Assembly: GCA_005406025.1 (NCBI GenBank)
Contig: BGZK01000912.1
Span: 186,001 to 250,000, forward strand
Reading direction: 5' to 3'
DNA length: 64,000 bases
From: Eumeta japonica
Taxonomy: Eukaryota > Arthropoda > Insecta > Lepidoptera > Psychidae
A model generated the notes under the pieces. That model searched no databases. It saw only the letters and a list, made by a program, of their open reading frames with translations, and was not told the origin of the DNA. The position numbers and the translations under genes were made by a program. This document shows positions 1-11,800 of this stretch, in pieces. How positions within the stretch are numbered: the stretch's first letter is position 1; each line of letters opens with the position of its first letter.

Positions 1-482
1 TCGATTTCAAAAACTAATTAGCTCTTAACATTTATATACCACATCGATCGCCGCCAGGCCGGTCAAAATCGGTTGATTTGTTCGTGAGATATCGTGAACG
101 GAAAAAATCGCAAAAAGTGGTTTTTTTTTCAAAATACTCCAAAATTTTGCTCCTAATTAAATGCATGTTCTGAGTACTTTTTAGAATATAAAAATCTGCG
201 TTAATTGTAGCTATTTCAGTGAAAATTGATTTATTTGTTCAAGAGTTATCAAAAACAAAAAATAAAAAAAATACTTTTAAAAAAATTTCTAAAATTCTGT
301 ATCGAATCAAATTCGCATTCTCAAAATTTTTTAGTTAAAAATTCGCGTCGAATCTTGTATATTTTAGAGTGTTTCGAACTCGAAAATAGCGGGAAATTTC
401 AGGGTAGGCCTACAGGGTTAACCGCTTTTCTAATTTTTATATAGTAAAATAATTGAAAAAAAAAAATTATATTTTGTTTCAG
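1..482. other. AT-rich sequence before the MBD4-like exon
   Basis: No coding signal is visible. Two related stretches (about 62-130 and 222-290) each contain 'gatttrtttgttc' followed by an A-rich run, so this looks like degraded repeat. It ends in a pyrimidine-rich acceptor with AG at 481-482, so it is most likely an intron of the following gene. Confidence 0.5.
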
Positions 483-488
483 GTGGTA

Positions 489-1169
489 ATGGACGAATGT
501 AGAAGTCAATTTTTCCACGACGAACAAAACTCTACACAATTAAACGAATCACAGAATTTAACCATAGACTCGGCGAATTTAAGTCAAAATTCCACAGATA
601 GTGACCCGTTGAGTTTGTCGCAGCTAACTCTAGACGAACAGGAACAAATAAACATACAGCCTTTCTACAACATAACCCCGCGCCCGATGCCGGTCTCCCC
701 GCACTACGTCTTCGAAGAGGAATTCTCCAGCAATCCTTGGGCTATGTTGGTCGCTACAATATTCTTGACAAAAACCTCGGGGAAAACGGCGAGACCGAGC
801 ATGAAAAAATTTTTCGACGAGTATCCGACCCCTTACAGCGTCTTGGAGACGAATCCGCAGGCCCTGGAGCGGTTCTTCGAAAACCTGGGCCTGAAGAAGA
901 GAGGCGCCATGATATGGAAGATGAGTTACCAGTTCATGGCCGCGAAATGGCGCAGGGCGAGCGACTTGTACGGCATAGGGAAGTACGGAGAGGAAGCTTT
1001 CAGGATATTCCACCTGGGCCACACGGACCTGGAGCCGGGAGATAGGTACTTGAAACTGTACGTGGACTGGCTGCGAAATCACACGGATCACGAGGAAGAC
1101 AACAGCGTGGCCGATTGCGAGTGCGGCGTCGTCGATCCCGCCCTAAAATACTACTGCATAAGCTTATGA
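489..1169 (+). CDS. MBD4: MBD4-like mismatch-specific DNA glycosylase, terminal exon
   Basis: This encodes a base-excision-repair glycosylase of the HhH-GPD superfamily; MBD4 removes thymine or uracil opposite guanine, mainly after deamination at methylated CpG, in the nucleus. Counting from the ATG at 489 the exon gives 226 residues. Residues 1-70 are polar and Ser/Asn/Gln-rich. Residues 71-200 match the MBD4 catalytic domain: NPWAMLVATIFLTKTSGK (82-99), the helix-hairpin-helix LYGIGKYGEEAFRIF (160-174), and EPGDRYLKLYVDWL (182-195), where Asp185 aligns with catalytic Asp560 of human MBD4. A Cys-containing tail of about 25 residues follows. A splice acceptor ends at 482 and the frame is open from 483, so the ATG at 489 may be the start after a 5' UTR intron or an internal Met; an N-terminal MBD could lie upstream of the window. 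The exon is GC-rich against AT-rich flanks. The domain identity is firm; the start is not. Confidence 0.9.
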   Translation: MDECRSQFFHDEQNSTQLNESQNLTIDSANLSQNSTDSDPLSLSQLTLDEQEQINIQPFYNITPRPMPVSPHYVFEEEFSSNPWAMLVATIFLTKTSGKTARPSMKKFFDEYPTPYSVLETNPQALERFFENLGLKKRGAMIWKMSYQFMAAKWRRASDLYGIGKYGEEAFRIFHLGHTDLEPGDRYLKLYVDWLRNHTDHEEDNSVADCECGVVDPALKYYCISL

Positions 1170-1600
1170 GACGTCTTCCAGCGTCAGCCCCCTGGTGGTA
1201 GGTGTTCGCGCTGAGGCGTCTTTGAGGAAGAATATTTCGCCTGCCCTTTGATTATGTTATTTTGTACAATATTTATTATGTAAAATCAAGATAGATTATT
1301 TATCGTATATAAAGTTTTTTTTATCACTACTCAACTTTTTAACACATTTCGACTATAAAAATGGAATTCTGGCTGCTAACAAAATTTGAAAGGTATTGCG
1401 CTAAGTTAATTTTTTTAAAAGATTATATTAATTGATGCGGTGACATTAGGCTGTTAGAAATGGACTTACGTTATAAGCGCTTTGCAAATTGAATCTGGAA
1501 CATAAAAATATGTATTTTAAATTGTTTGACTAGGGATTTATACGGAGCATGAAATAGATTTTTAGGGTTTTGTACCATAAAAAAAACGTAACTCGATTGA

Positions 1601-1631
1601 AATAAAGACGTAAATTGCATTTATAATAAAT
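1601..1631 (+). terminator. Candidate poly(A) signals of the MBD4-like gene
   Basis: AATAAA occurs at 1601-1606 and again at 1626-1631, about 430-460 bases after the stop codon, followed by T-rich sequence. These are the first canonical hexamers after the gene; position is the only evidence. Confidence 0.45.
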
Positions 1632-3478
1632 GCTGTCTTCGCATTTTTAAAATATATTGTCTCTACTGAGTAAATTTTTATCACAAGGCGCAATCGGTTA
1701 ATTAACTATGCAAAATTTGGCTACGTCAAAAAAAAAAACCAAATGAGCCCATAGTTAGATGGTCACTTGTAACCACTGAATAGTTGCAGTAACCGTCAAA
1801 TGGAACCGTCAGACAATATTACAAAATATTAAATTATTGTATATTGTTATGTGAATTTACATACAATTGCAAGGCATGAAGCCGACCGCTAGAATTATGA
1901 ATGTAAGCCGATGATAATGTTGTTTTTTTGACGATTATTATTTTTGATTTGTATTCATTTTTTTAAACGCGAAAATGAAGCAACTGTCACGTGTTGTCTA
2001 TGCTGATTCAGTTGTCTTCCTAGTCATAGATAAAAAAGTACAGAATAATTACTCATAGCATCTTGAACGACTCATGAATATCACGTGTTCAATGTAACGT
2101 TTCTTTTAAACCCAAACTAAACTCTAACGTTTGTACATCTAAAAATATTTATAACGTTCATGATTATAGTTAGACACTGATCGTGCGGTGCAGTGAACGC
2201 ATCGGTAGCACGCAGATGCAATTATGGCCGTGGATCTTCAAAGTTTGTTTTAATATCAATTATTACTAATTTAAAACCTTGAAAAAGCATTATCTACATA
2301 ATAAACAGTAAAAGATGGAAATGATTATTTATTGTTTTTTCTGGGAAAAAAGACTGTAGTATTCCATATTGAGTATTTATTAAATGACATTTTCTATTTT
2401 CTGGAAACCTTCCAAAAAATACACTAAATAGTTTCTAACATTGCGTTATTTTTAATTGCTATTAACTATTGTTATTATTATTTTTAACTAGCTAAAATAG
2501 AAAAAAATTATGAAGTAGACTTTCAAAATTGTTTTGTCAAAAAATTTTGTAAAGAGACCATGTAAATATTTTTTGAAATCTCTATTTTCTCGCTATTTGA
2601 TATCATTAATTATTTTTAAAAAAATCCTATAAATTTTTTTTAGTTGTTTATAACATTTAATTTTTAATTTTGAGTAGTTAAAATAATACATTAAATCTTT
2701 TCTTCAAGTTCCTTATTTTTAATTCTCTGTAAAACTATTTTTTTTTGTCTATATCTATTATGTTTGTTTATTATATTTATAATTTGCTATAAACAACTAC
2801 TGAATAAACATATTTATTTTAAAAAAAATTCAAAAATGATACAATCTTATACGATTTCATAAAATTATTCTTAAAATAAAAATTCAAATACATTAATGTA
2901 TTGATAAAAAATATTGTAGATAACGCCATAATTTTCTTACGTTTTCGAATTGAATTTATATTTGGTCATAACTTTTGCGAATGTTTATATAGGAATACAG
3001 TTTTTTCGCACTTTTTTTAGATCCCAACTTTAATTGAATAAGCCCTCGCTAATACTTTATTTCGCTAAATCACAAATATTCCACTTTTTCAATAAATAAA
3101 CGCACTCAATACGACGGGTGTATTTGTGTGGCTCCCACGTTGATAAGAGTGTTAGTTATAAGGATTCTTATTTATTTAGACACGATCGCCTTTTTTTCTT
3201 CTGTTAAAGCAATGTGCTGTTTCTGGAAATTTCACTTGTCGAACATAGGTCGCAGAGCGCTCGCAACCTGGATGTTTCTCTCGATAATATTTGAAGGGGA
3301 TAACTAGCCATTCGTCATCGGAGGTTTCTCGTCACTATATTGAAGTATATTGACATGCGCTTTAACTGTGATGCGAATCGAACTTTAATACACTTATTTT
3401 ATTACTACACATCTAAGGTCCGTCGCTTGACATAGTTCTTTTGAATCGGCCGGTGGTCGGTTCTATTCGTGACCATGA
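1632..3478. other. AT-rich intergenic sequence
   Basis: No gene, recognisable transposon or long repeat was seen. The sequence is strongly AT-rich with many A/T homopolymers, and 2320-3060 is the most extreme part. Confidence 0.5.
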
Positions 3479-3787
3479 ATTGCGTGGGCCGATGATTTTT
3501 TAGCTCGATTAAGAACCCTTGCCGCGGAGAGCGCGGCGGCCGACCGACCCCGACGCCACCGCATCGACTACGTCGGCGACTCCGGCGAGTGGCTGGGAGC
3601 GGAGACGACCCTCGGCGGGCACCGGGAGGCAGCCCTTCGACGCGCGGCTCACGTGTGTCAAGTCGCTGCTGTGTCAGCAGAGGATAACGGTTTCGTTCGA
3701 CTGCAGACATACCCTTTACGGGACGCTAAAAATATAAACACTCATTTGGCATTAGTCTTTCATAGCATTTATTTGAGTAAGCAATAA
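3479..3787 (+). other. Unrecognised GC3-biased open frame (about 102 codons, no ATG)
   Basis: After an in-frame TGA at 3476 the frame stays open to TAA at 3785. From about 3524 to 3640 nearly every codon ends in G or C (GAC TAC GTC GGC GAC TCC and so on), which is unusual in this AT-rich neighbourhood. The peptide includes HRIDYVGDSGEWLGAET and HREAALRRAAHVCQVAAV and resembles no family I can name. No strong donor or acceptor bounds it: GT at 3652 in 'cacgtgtgt' is only weak. It could be an exon of an unplaced gene, a pseudogene piece, or a CpG-rich regulatory block that happens to be open; a Pro/Arg-rich frame on the other strand (3405-3710) weakens the case. Confidence 0.3.
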
Positions 3788-4963
3788 TAAACTAAAATAA
3801 AGGTTATTGTGCATTATAAAACGACAAAGACTAAACACCACCTCGATGGTACAACAAGACCTGTATTTGTATCTATATTTTACCTAACGCACGTCCTAGG
3901 AACAAATTTTACTATTATCATCAGTCTAACCGATGATAATTGTAAACGCAGCCTGCGACATGCAGCATGCAACCGACGGCTGACCCTCGAATCGATTTAT
4001 CCATTACGAATCCTTACCCAATGAATTGAATTGTGATTCGAGAGGATTGACAGATATCGAAGACCCAAGCAGGTGTTAAAAGGACTGGTGGTGTCTTGGG
4101 GACGCTCAGTTGGAACAAGTTCCTTTCGCTATATGTTTAACTAATTGATTAATAATAATGAAATTAATTAAAACGTTTGATAGTAATTAAATAAATAATA
4201 ATATTATTTGGACGTAATTTGCACTGCTACAAAAATAATGTAGTACTTTTTTTTTCTATAGTTTGCAAACAAAATGTTCCAGCAAATAATATTTTTCTAA
4301 TAATAAACTTCTTCGAAACTTCTCTGTTTTTTGCGAAGTAACGTGTTAAAAAAATTATACTTCATACCCTTTCATTTTCGCGTTCTTTGTATTTAATTTA
4401 GATTTTATTTCATTCGCAATCGAGGCAGCTTCCATTTTCTTTTGAACTTCTATGGCATAACGTAGGATACGCCTTTCGAAAAAAAAAAAAACCTATTACG
4501 CCCCCCACTGCGCAGGGCGGAAGGCGTTACAGATTACCACAGTAAATTATGATGGGTGTATTACACTTATATGGAATTCGAAAAATAAATAGCCTACAAA
4601 CGATTCCGTATCAACTAGTCAATTCCCATAACGATAATATTCGTTACTGATGCACGTACAAAGAAAAATCGTTTTCATTATATATGTACATATCACACGA
4701 ATGGTATACCCTGAAGCATGCAAGGAATACGTGATAACATGCAATATGGATACCCACCTTGGACCTGTTTTTCCACTAAGAATCTCTGTTATTACATAAG
4801 AATTTTTATCTTTAAACGAGCAATTCTTGTATATATGTAATCAGAATCTCGGACACGGCTCGAACGATTTCTGTGAAATTTAGTATGCAGAGGGTTTGGG
4901 GGGCGATAAATCGATCTGACTAGGTTTCATTTTTAGAAAACCTCGCTGTATTCGTGTTTTCAG
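3788..4963. other. Intergenic or intronic sequence
   Basis: No supported coding sequence. If the exon at 4964 has upstream exons nearby they may lie here, but I could not place them. An imperfect inverted repeat pairs 'acgcctttcg' (about 4469) with 'cggaaggcgt' (about 4517) around an A-run and a C-run. Confidence 0.4.
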
Positions 4964-5070
4964 GCAATGAATTAGAATTAGAAGACGAAGATAAACTTAG
5001 CCACTATCGAAATATTATAATAGCACAGTTGAGAAATCTGACAGTCCCGAATCCAGAAGATCCTGGTTAG
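4964..5070 (+). CDS. Orphan 3'-terminal coding exon, gene unknown
   Basis: A clean acceptor (pyrimidine-rich tract ending in TTTTCAG, AG at 4962-4963) opens a frame that enters with two bases of a split codon and runs 34 codons to TAG at 5068-5070. The peptide starts NELELEDEDKLSHYRN and continues IIIAQLRNLTVPNPEDPG: an acidic stretch, then an amphipathic helix-like segment, then a Pro-rich end. AATAAA follows at 5181. This is what a last coding exon looks like. I do not recognise the protein. It may belong to a small gene between the MBD4-like gene and Kdm2, be an alternative last exon of the MBD4-like gene, or be a remnant. Confidence 0.5.
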
Positions 5071-5180
5071 ATTTCACATGATTAATTTTTTAAAGTTTCT
5101 TATTTTGTGAGAAAATGTCTAGTTTCTTCTTTTATGAGAAAAAAAAAATCTTTTTTTGTGAAAAAACTATTATAGGGAGC

Positions 5181-5186
5181 AATAAA
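5181..5186 (+). terminator. Poly(A) signal after the orphan exon
   Basis: AATAAA lies 110 bases after the TAG at 5070, in the sense expected for the exon at 4964-5070. Positional evidence only. Confidence 0.4.
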
Positions 5187-8100
5187 TTGCTTTACCGACA
5201 CAGCAACACTAAAGCTACTTGACAATAGATGGCGTTGTTAAGCAACATTAAGCCAAGTTTGATTTGAGGTTAGACCATGAAAATAGATAATTATTCTAAA
5301 ATCTTCTCGACTATGAATTTTAAATACAAATATGTATATAAACAATTTGGAAAGTTCTTTTTTAGTTTAATAATTTCTAAATTTGAAATTACGATACATG
5401 CGACACCAAATGGACGGATTGGGGGCTAGGTGTTCAAAAATTAAGAAATTTAAGTGTCATAATTTTTTGATAGCACACACTTCATAAGAGCACTCGACGG
5501 TCAAGCTCGGGGCCCCCAAATGCCGACATCATTATTTAACGTGCACGAGAAATTACATTTAATTTTTAATTAACATATTATTTGGCTTTTTAAAAGATTC
5601 TCGAACTCGTGTGTACCCGAAGGTCAAAATTCTGTGTCCAAGAGCCCTAACTCTGCCTAATCACGTTTTATGACATCACATCATCAGAAAATCGGTCAAT
5701 ACCGTCGCCATCGATGCACCACCGCAATCCACCAATCAAAAGCGTGTTTGAAAACACCATCACGAGCGTTAGAGCAACGCGTGCTCGGCCGTAACTCGTG
5801 CATAATTGTGATTGAATAGAAAATGGATTTATACTCTTCGTTCCTGGTCGATTTTTACGAAAGGGTAACACCTTTTATTTAAATAACACTATGAATTGTA
5901 TTAGGGACATTGGCGAGCTCCTGTATAGGGAACCCACATTTTGCTAGATCCACGTATCAGTTAGCGATTGTTTTTTTTCTCTTTTCCTTAAAATTGTATT
6001 TAACTTCTCGTACTTTTAAATGCAGCTTACCTAAAAGGACTTTTCATAGTAATTCACAAGGACGACTTGCTTATCTAATTTTATTCCCACTTTTGGTTTC
6101 CACCATAGTCTGGCTAAATTTGTCTTCTTCATAAAAATTGACTTCCGTTACGAGATTCTAAAGAAATTGGTGCCTTGTAAATCATGCAATTCTATATATT
6201 TACATTAAAACCTACAAATAATACATCGAGAACACATTTAGATAAATAAATAACTTATTATAGGTTGACTAAGTAAGTAAAGCAGTTTAAACTATGAATT
6301 TTTAATATATGACTAACTTCTGGCAAAATAATGGAAAACAAAACCAAAGCTATGTCTATACTGTTTCAATAAATAATATTTGCTTTTAGAACGTTGTATA
6401 GGTAACAAATTCTTTATAATAGTCGATAGTCAGCTAGGGAAGGCTGTCTATTGGACTTAATATACAAAAAATTGAGCCCAGTAGTCAGCCTCCTTATATT
6501 TTGTACATACATAAAAATGAATAAAAGCTTGTTTTTATAAAAAATGATAGGCAAATTTCTTGTTTATTTATCATAAACAAAATAAATGAAAAACATCATT
6601 ATTCCAGACTGGATTTGTAATGACCGGACAGTTAATAAAATTTGAATTGAACTCATTTGTAAGAGATTTTATTTTAAGTTCTGTTTATGTTAATTGAAAC
6701 TCGGAAAAGGCAAGTACTAAGTAAGGTACTCAATAGTCAAACTTGTGAAAAATTATTTATTTGTTATAATAAATAACAAACAATTTATTTTTCGCAATTC
6801 ATAATTTACGATAAACTTTGAACTATATTTACACTGAAAAAATATATACGAAATTTTTCTCCTGCTTTAGATGATTTCTACAGCTATATATTTTTTGAGT
6901 AAATATTAGAAATAAAATTGTAGTTAGAAAAACGAACGTGACATATACGTTTGTTTAAGGTTAAAAATGAAATTGAAACGGAAGCTCTTTGAAAATTTTG
7001 CAATTTTTAATACATTTATGAACTAAGTCTAGGGTTCTTTGAATGAAATTGCTAAAAATAAGTTTTTAAGAACGAAGTCTAATAAATTAGGTACATACAA
7101 AATGGTTATTGACAAAATTTTTCTAATGAAAGGTTTAGGTACATGAAATGTAGTTTTGAAAATAAACAAGATATATAGTTGAAACAAGCCAACATATGAA
7201 GCAATGTTGTAATTTGCGTCTAAGCAAATGGTTACTGGTGTGACAAAATGGAGTTCAAATTATATTTCAAATTTATAGAAAATTTCACATTACGAAGACT
7301 AAATAGTGGAAATTTTCATATTGCAAACTTTACATTGATAGGATAATAAACAATTATTATAATTCTCAAAAATGTATCTAACCCTTATGGGGTTAGGTAC
7401 TTTTTTGTCGATTATTAAACTATTTTTAATACTTTTTCACTTTTTTTATCATTCTTAAGCTATGTATCTCTAATGTTAGTCTCTTAATGATCGTCAGTTT
7501 TTACTTCTTTTTAGTTTGTATTCGTTAAATACGCCAGTAAAATATGTTACACTGTAAATGTCGAATGCGCCATCTAGCGTAAAACAAGTAAACAAACATA
7601 ATTTACATTATTGTCTATGGCTGTTTACCCATTATTATTTTTTATTCAAAGAAACTACGAGATTTTCTAATTTAAAAGTTAATTTATTCTAACTCCTTAT
7701 TTGTCTAAATCTATGAATATAATAAAAGTTTTACAATAATTTTATTATTAAAAATAAATTTTTATGCTTGTCATCCTGTTATCATCATCTATCTTATTTT
7801 ATTATTGTTCTACTATTTACAAACATATTTTTTTATTAAAATTCAATTTGTCTTTGAATTAATTGATATAATATTTATTTATTCAATCTTTAATAGTACT
7901 TTTGTACTATATAGAAGAATTTGATCTAAATTCTTAATTTAGAACAACAATATAATTGAGGTTAAATTTATTTAAAATATGGTATTAAAGATGTACTATG
8001 GTTGTTTAACTTTGTATTTTAACGCAACTGATTTTATTTGTAATGAATTGCTATACATTAATTTCCCTTTTTTGTACAACATAAACTAAGTAAAATTAAA

Positions 8101-8440
8101 ATGTGTGATAGATGTTTTTAATCATAAGGTATAACAAAATAAACAAAGTATGAAAAATTAAATTTGTAGATAGAATATTATTATGATTTTTTTTTAAATA
8201 AACGAATAAATGTTTAATTTCGGATGTATTTACAATAGTAATAAATCAATTGTATATAAACATGATTGTCGTAATTGCATAAAAAAATCAAGGATTCATC
8301 CATGCAAATTATAATCTTATGGAGATATGTAAGAATTATTTTTGGAGGCTTAACATATTTTCTAAAAAAAATAATTACAAATAGTAATTTCACGATCCGT
8401 AATAATAATTTTGCACTGTATAGTGTTCACGATGTTTTAA
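5187..8440. other. AT-rich intergenic region before Kdm2
   Basis: No supported gene. The sequence is very AT-rich, with scattered short open frames of no coding character. Nothing recognisable as a transposon was seen. Confidence 0.45.
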
Positions 8441-8654
8441 AAGTTGGCGCTTACTCGGCGAAAAATAAACCAATAGGGCGCGAGGTGCGCCGCCAACATC
8501 GCGCGCGCGGCCGAGTGGTTGCATCGCCGTCAGTTTGGCAGCAGTGACGGGTATTGCAAATGGTGGATTGCGTTACTTTTTCCCGTGCTCCGTGTAAAAT
8601 ATTTACGTAAAATAGTGTTAATACGGAAGCGCGGTGTTTCTGACCGAAGGAAAC
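8441..8654 (+). promoter_or_regulatory. Kdm2 promoter and 5' UTR, CpG-rich
   Basis: GC content rises sharply from about 8450, with clustered CGCG (8500-8516) directly upstream of the Kdm2 start codon. TCAGT at 8530-8534 matches the arthropod initiator and would place transcription start near 8532, giving a 5' UTR of about 120 bases. No TATA box sits 25-30 bases upstream, which fits a CpG-type housekeeping promoter. The start site is a prediction. Confidence 0.5.
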
Positions 8655-8702
8655 ATGTCGGAAACACTGCCGAACACCAAGAAACAAGTGCCGAGACAGC
8701 TG
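8655..8702 (+). CDS. Kdm2: Kdm2 exon 1 (first coding exon)
   Basis: ATG at 8655 opens 16 codons, MSETLPNTKKQVPRQL, ending exactly at a strong GTGAGT donor (8703). The phase is 0 and joins in frame to exon 2. The ATG context (AAAC before ATG) fits insect initiation. The short, poorly conserved peptide is assigned to Kdm2 from phase, donor and CpG-rich promoter context; the 25.9-kb intron between it and exon 2 is the main uncertainty. Confidence 0.7.
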
Positions 8703-9280
8703 GTGAGTGCCGTTATACGGCTATGTGCCTATTTAGTCCCGAGTGACGCCATGGTGGCTTTATCTGGGATCACGTAAACATGAAATGGTGCATCGCTGCA
8801 TCGTGGATCGATCTGCGGCGTCGAGGGGACCGCTCCCGCGGCCCGAGCGCGGCGCGGCGCGCGCTCGTGGCCGATCTCGTTTTAGCTCGCCTTTGTTAGC
8901 GATGTGTTTCTTTCGCGGTCGAGTTTGAAACGCGGCGGCCGTATGCATTCGCGCATGCGAGCGGACGTCAAAATCTATAATAGTTCGGTAAAGCGTTGAG
9001 GATCGGCGGTGGCGGATTCGGGGCTGGTGGGCGCGATGGGGACGCGAGGCGTGGTCGAGGCGGCCGCGCCGGATCGGAACGCGCCCGCAGCAATCGTCCA
9101 TTAGCCATCGGCGGGCGACGGGCGGCGGGCGGCGGTCGCGTGTCGCCGCGGCCGCGTCCCGAGCTCTTGTTTTTCCTGCGGGCACGTAAACATCCCTCGT
9201 GGCCGAACTTTTGTTATTCTAATTCTAGATCGAGCCGCCGGCGCGCGCTGACCGCGCACGCCGCGGTTCCGATGACTTGA
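8703..9280. other. CpG-rich start of Kdm2 intron 1
   Basis: GC- and CpG-dense sequence continues about 550 bases past exon 1, peaking at 8835-8870 and 9000-9170. The open frames on both strands are Arg/Gly/Ala-rich products of base composition. It probably belongs to the promoter island; no splice-bounded exon could be supported. Confidence 0.5.
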
Positions 9281-11020
9281 CCTTTTACTCGGCACAATTA
9301 AGTACACCTAACTAATTATTGTACAATCTACATAAAGACAAAAATAAGAAAACTTTCTATTTGTCAAACTGTTGAAACATCAGTGAAAGTTTCTTTCGAT
9401 TTGTTTTTTTTTCGTCGTCCACAATAAAATGGTGACCAAACTTGATTTTTCTCAATATTGCCTAATTCATGAATCGAATTTGTATACTTATATAGTTGAA
9501 ATAATTTTATAATACATAAATGTTACATTTTCTTAAAGCGAATTACGTTTCTGTTGTTTATGTCCACATACGCAGGCAAGAAACAGCAATCATTTGTGTC
9601 CATATGACATTACAATGAACACTTAATAGATAGTGCTCACCCGCAATGATGCTAAATAGTAACTTATTGCGAATTCTTGTTAAATATTAGTATTTATAAA
9701 TCTTTAATTTGAACAGATCTTTATATAACGAGTGCTGTTAACCAGAATAATAATTGATAACGGAATGTCCTGAGTGATCGCAATTCGAGCTTTGCCACCT
9801 AGAGCATAAGGATTATTTTATACTTGCGCTATTTTATTTATGATGCACACTATTGTACACAAATGACAATTTTCTTGCTAGTGTTAATTGCTAGGCATTT
9901 TTGATGCTGCTCATAAATTAACCACTCAAAGAAAATAGTCGAGACGCGCACTACCAACTTCTAATTGTTCAGTTTAATTTTTTGGGTTCCTAGCCGAGAA
10001 AATTTCACATGAGGTTGGGGCAAGGGGGTCAAACCAAATTTCAGTCTCACCTCCTCTTGGGGTTGAAAAAAACCGCCAAAATTGACTGACGTAGTTAATG
10101 TACTCCCCTAATGTTTTAAAATTTAATAAAGCAAAATAAATTTAAAAGTTTTTTGTGCTGCTTGCTTTATTTTTAAACGATTACATTATTTATTGAAGTA
10201 GGTTACCGAAATGTATCGTAAATTAGTGTTTTGGTATCTCCTTCATTTTATTCCACTTTTAGTAGGAGCAACAAGTCTATCGTAAATTGTTTGAAATCTG
10301 AGACAATTATTGATCCAGAGGTATCCATAACACTTAACGGGGTACAAGAATTACAATTTTTATGATTAGGTATATAAGAGGTCGTTATTACGCGTTCAAA
10401 GGGGTTAGCAGAAAAATGGTTATTTTCCGAACCTCAATAATAGAAAATTGCAAAGGTTAAAGGGCGAAGCCTATTGTGATGACACGATAAAGTCGTAAAC
10501 GTGAAGCAATTCGCAACTCGATGGGAAAACGATGTGTATCAAAATACATACTTAAATGTTGCCATAGGATAGTGCGTCGTGTTGGTATCGACATTGCATT
10601 CGTTAATTGCGCTTTTTTAATGTTGGCAATTTTCAGTCGCATTAATTTCAGTTATTATTTTAAAGATTTAATTGTGCAAAGAATTTAGCATATGAAAATC
10701 TATAGCTTCTACCTATCCTTCGAGAAATAGGCCCCACTTTATAGTCGGGTAAGTTATAAGGGTCAATTAGAACATTTACGTTCCACAAGTGTTTTTATTC
10801 TCATAACATCCGAATGAATTTGTCAATTTTTGTCTAGTACGCGTTGTTTGTTCAAATAAATACGTTCACCGAAATCCATGAAACACTAAATTAAATCATT
10901 TTAGCTCATTTTAATACACGGATGAAACTTAAACGTAGGAAATAGTAAACGAAGCTCCAGGTACACTTGTCGCATTGAGCTTAATTCATTCTATTACGTT
11001 TAGGTAGTAGGTCTTTGACG
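9281..11020. other. Kdm2 intron 1, no gene seen
   Basis: Mostly AT-rich unique-looking sequence. The stretch about 10010-10090 (G-runs and 'ctcctcttggggttgaaaa') has the look of a degenerate interspersed repeat. No coding exon was found. Confidence 0.4.
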
Positions 11021-11025
11021 GAAAA

Positions 11026-11161
11026 TGACGTCATTGTTACTTCGCTTTGCAATATATAATTCGGAGCAGTCTCGAATCGGAATCTATATCATATTAAGTT
11101 TTCATTTACCGAACTGCTTGAAAGTGCCCATCCAAGGCCCGGTCCAGGGATGATGCCGGAA
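11026..11161 (+). promoter_or_regulatory. Candidate alternative promoter and first exon of Kdm2
   Basis: In order this stretch has a perfect CRE palindrome TGACGTCA (11026-11033), a TATA-like TATATAA (11053-11059), then ATGATGCCGGAA (11150-11161) running straight into a consensus donor GTAAGTGA (11162). The four codons end in phase 0, the phase Kdm2 exon 2 needs, so a transcript from here would start MMPE and continue into exon 2 in frame. Each element is short and could arise by chance; the combination and phase make it worth testing. Confidence 0.3.
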
Positions 11162-11318
11162 GTAAGTGATCGTTTAGGTATTCTCACTGCCGATGTCTTT
11201 TACGTTTCACAGAATATTGGCAAATCATTTGTAGAAAAGTGTAGGAAAGAAAAAACCAAGATAGAGTAGTCGCCCAGTTTAAACGATCATCTACACATAT
11301 ATTTTTTTTTATCACATA

Positions 11319-11800
11319 CTAGCTGAGCCCGTGGATCCGTACGTTGCGGACTACAGAATAATTGTTTAAGTTTTGGAAATAAGTAGGGCGAGAACGGTGC
11401 CGTCCCGGCAACCTCCCCGCCAGTATTCCTTCGTCGATCTCGGGAATGTTCATTGCGAGTCATCCTTAGAGTATAGACATAACGATGCGCGATCGCAGAC
11501 TTTTTTGTAGGTCTTTTAAAGATCTGCAATTGTGTATTACATTCATTTGGTACGTCCCTCGTGGTTCACGCGGCTACTCCATTTAAGGGCTCTATGAGCG
11601 TCTTCGTTTCGACTCGATTCACCGTTGTCGTCACTGCTTAAGTATTTCATATGTTCCCCCTTCCATATCGAAATATGTTATATAACTTGCCCAGATAACA
11701 TAGTTATGAATTAAAAAAAAACCATGTAAATCCGATAAGCGGTTCTCACGTGAAAAGGACTTAAACGGATACTTTGGATTTTATAATAACTATAGGATAA
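11319..11800 (+). mobile_element. Lepidopteran-type interspersed repeat, copy 1
   Basis: It starts with ACTAGCTGAGCCCGTGG and ends with a block related to 'aatccgataagcggttctcacgtgaa' followed by 'ggattttataataacta'. Internal 'gtaggtctttTAAAGATCTGCAATT' and the 3' block are shared with the copy at 12697, in the same order and orientation. It is a degenerate non-coding copy, probably a LINE- or SINE-derived element; the exact family is not determined. Confidence 0.6.

Noticed and set aside
630..1091. Minus-strand open frame of 153 codons
   Set aside because: It is the antisense shadow of the MBD4-like exon, which has clear family homology on the + strand.
8760..9185. Minus-strand Arg/Ala/Pro-rich frame of 141 codons
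   Set aside because: It lies in a CpG island where stop codons are rare; no splice or family support.
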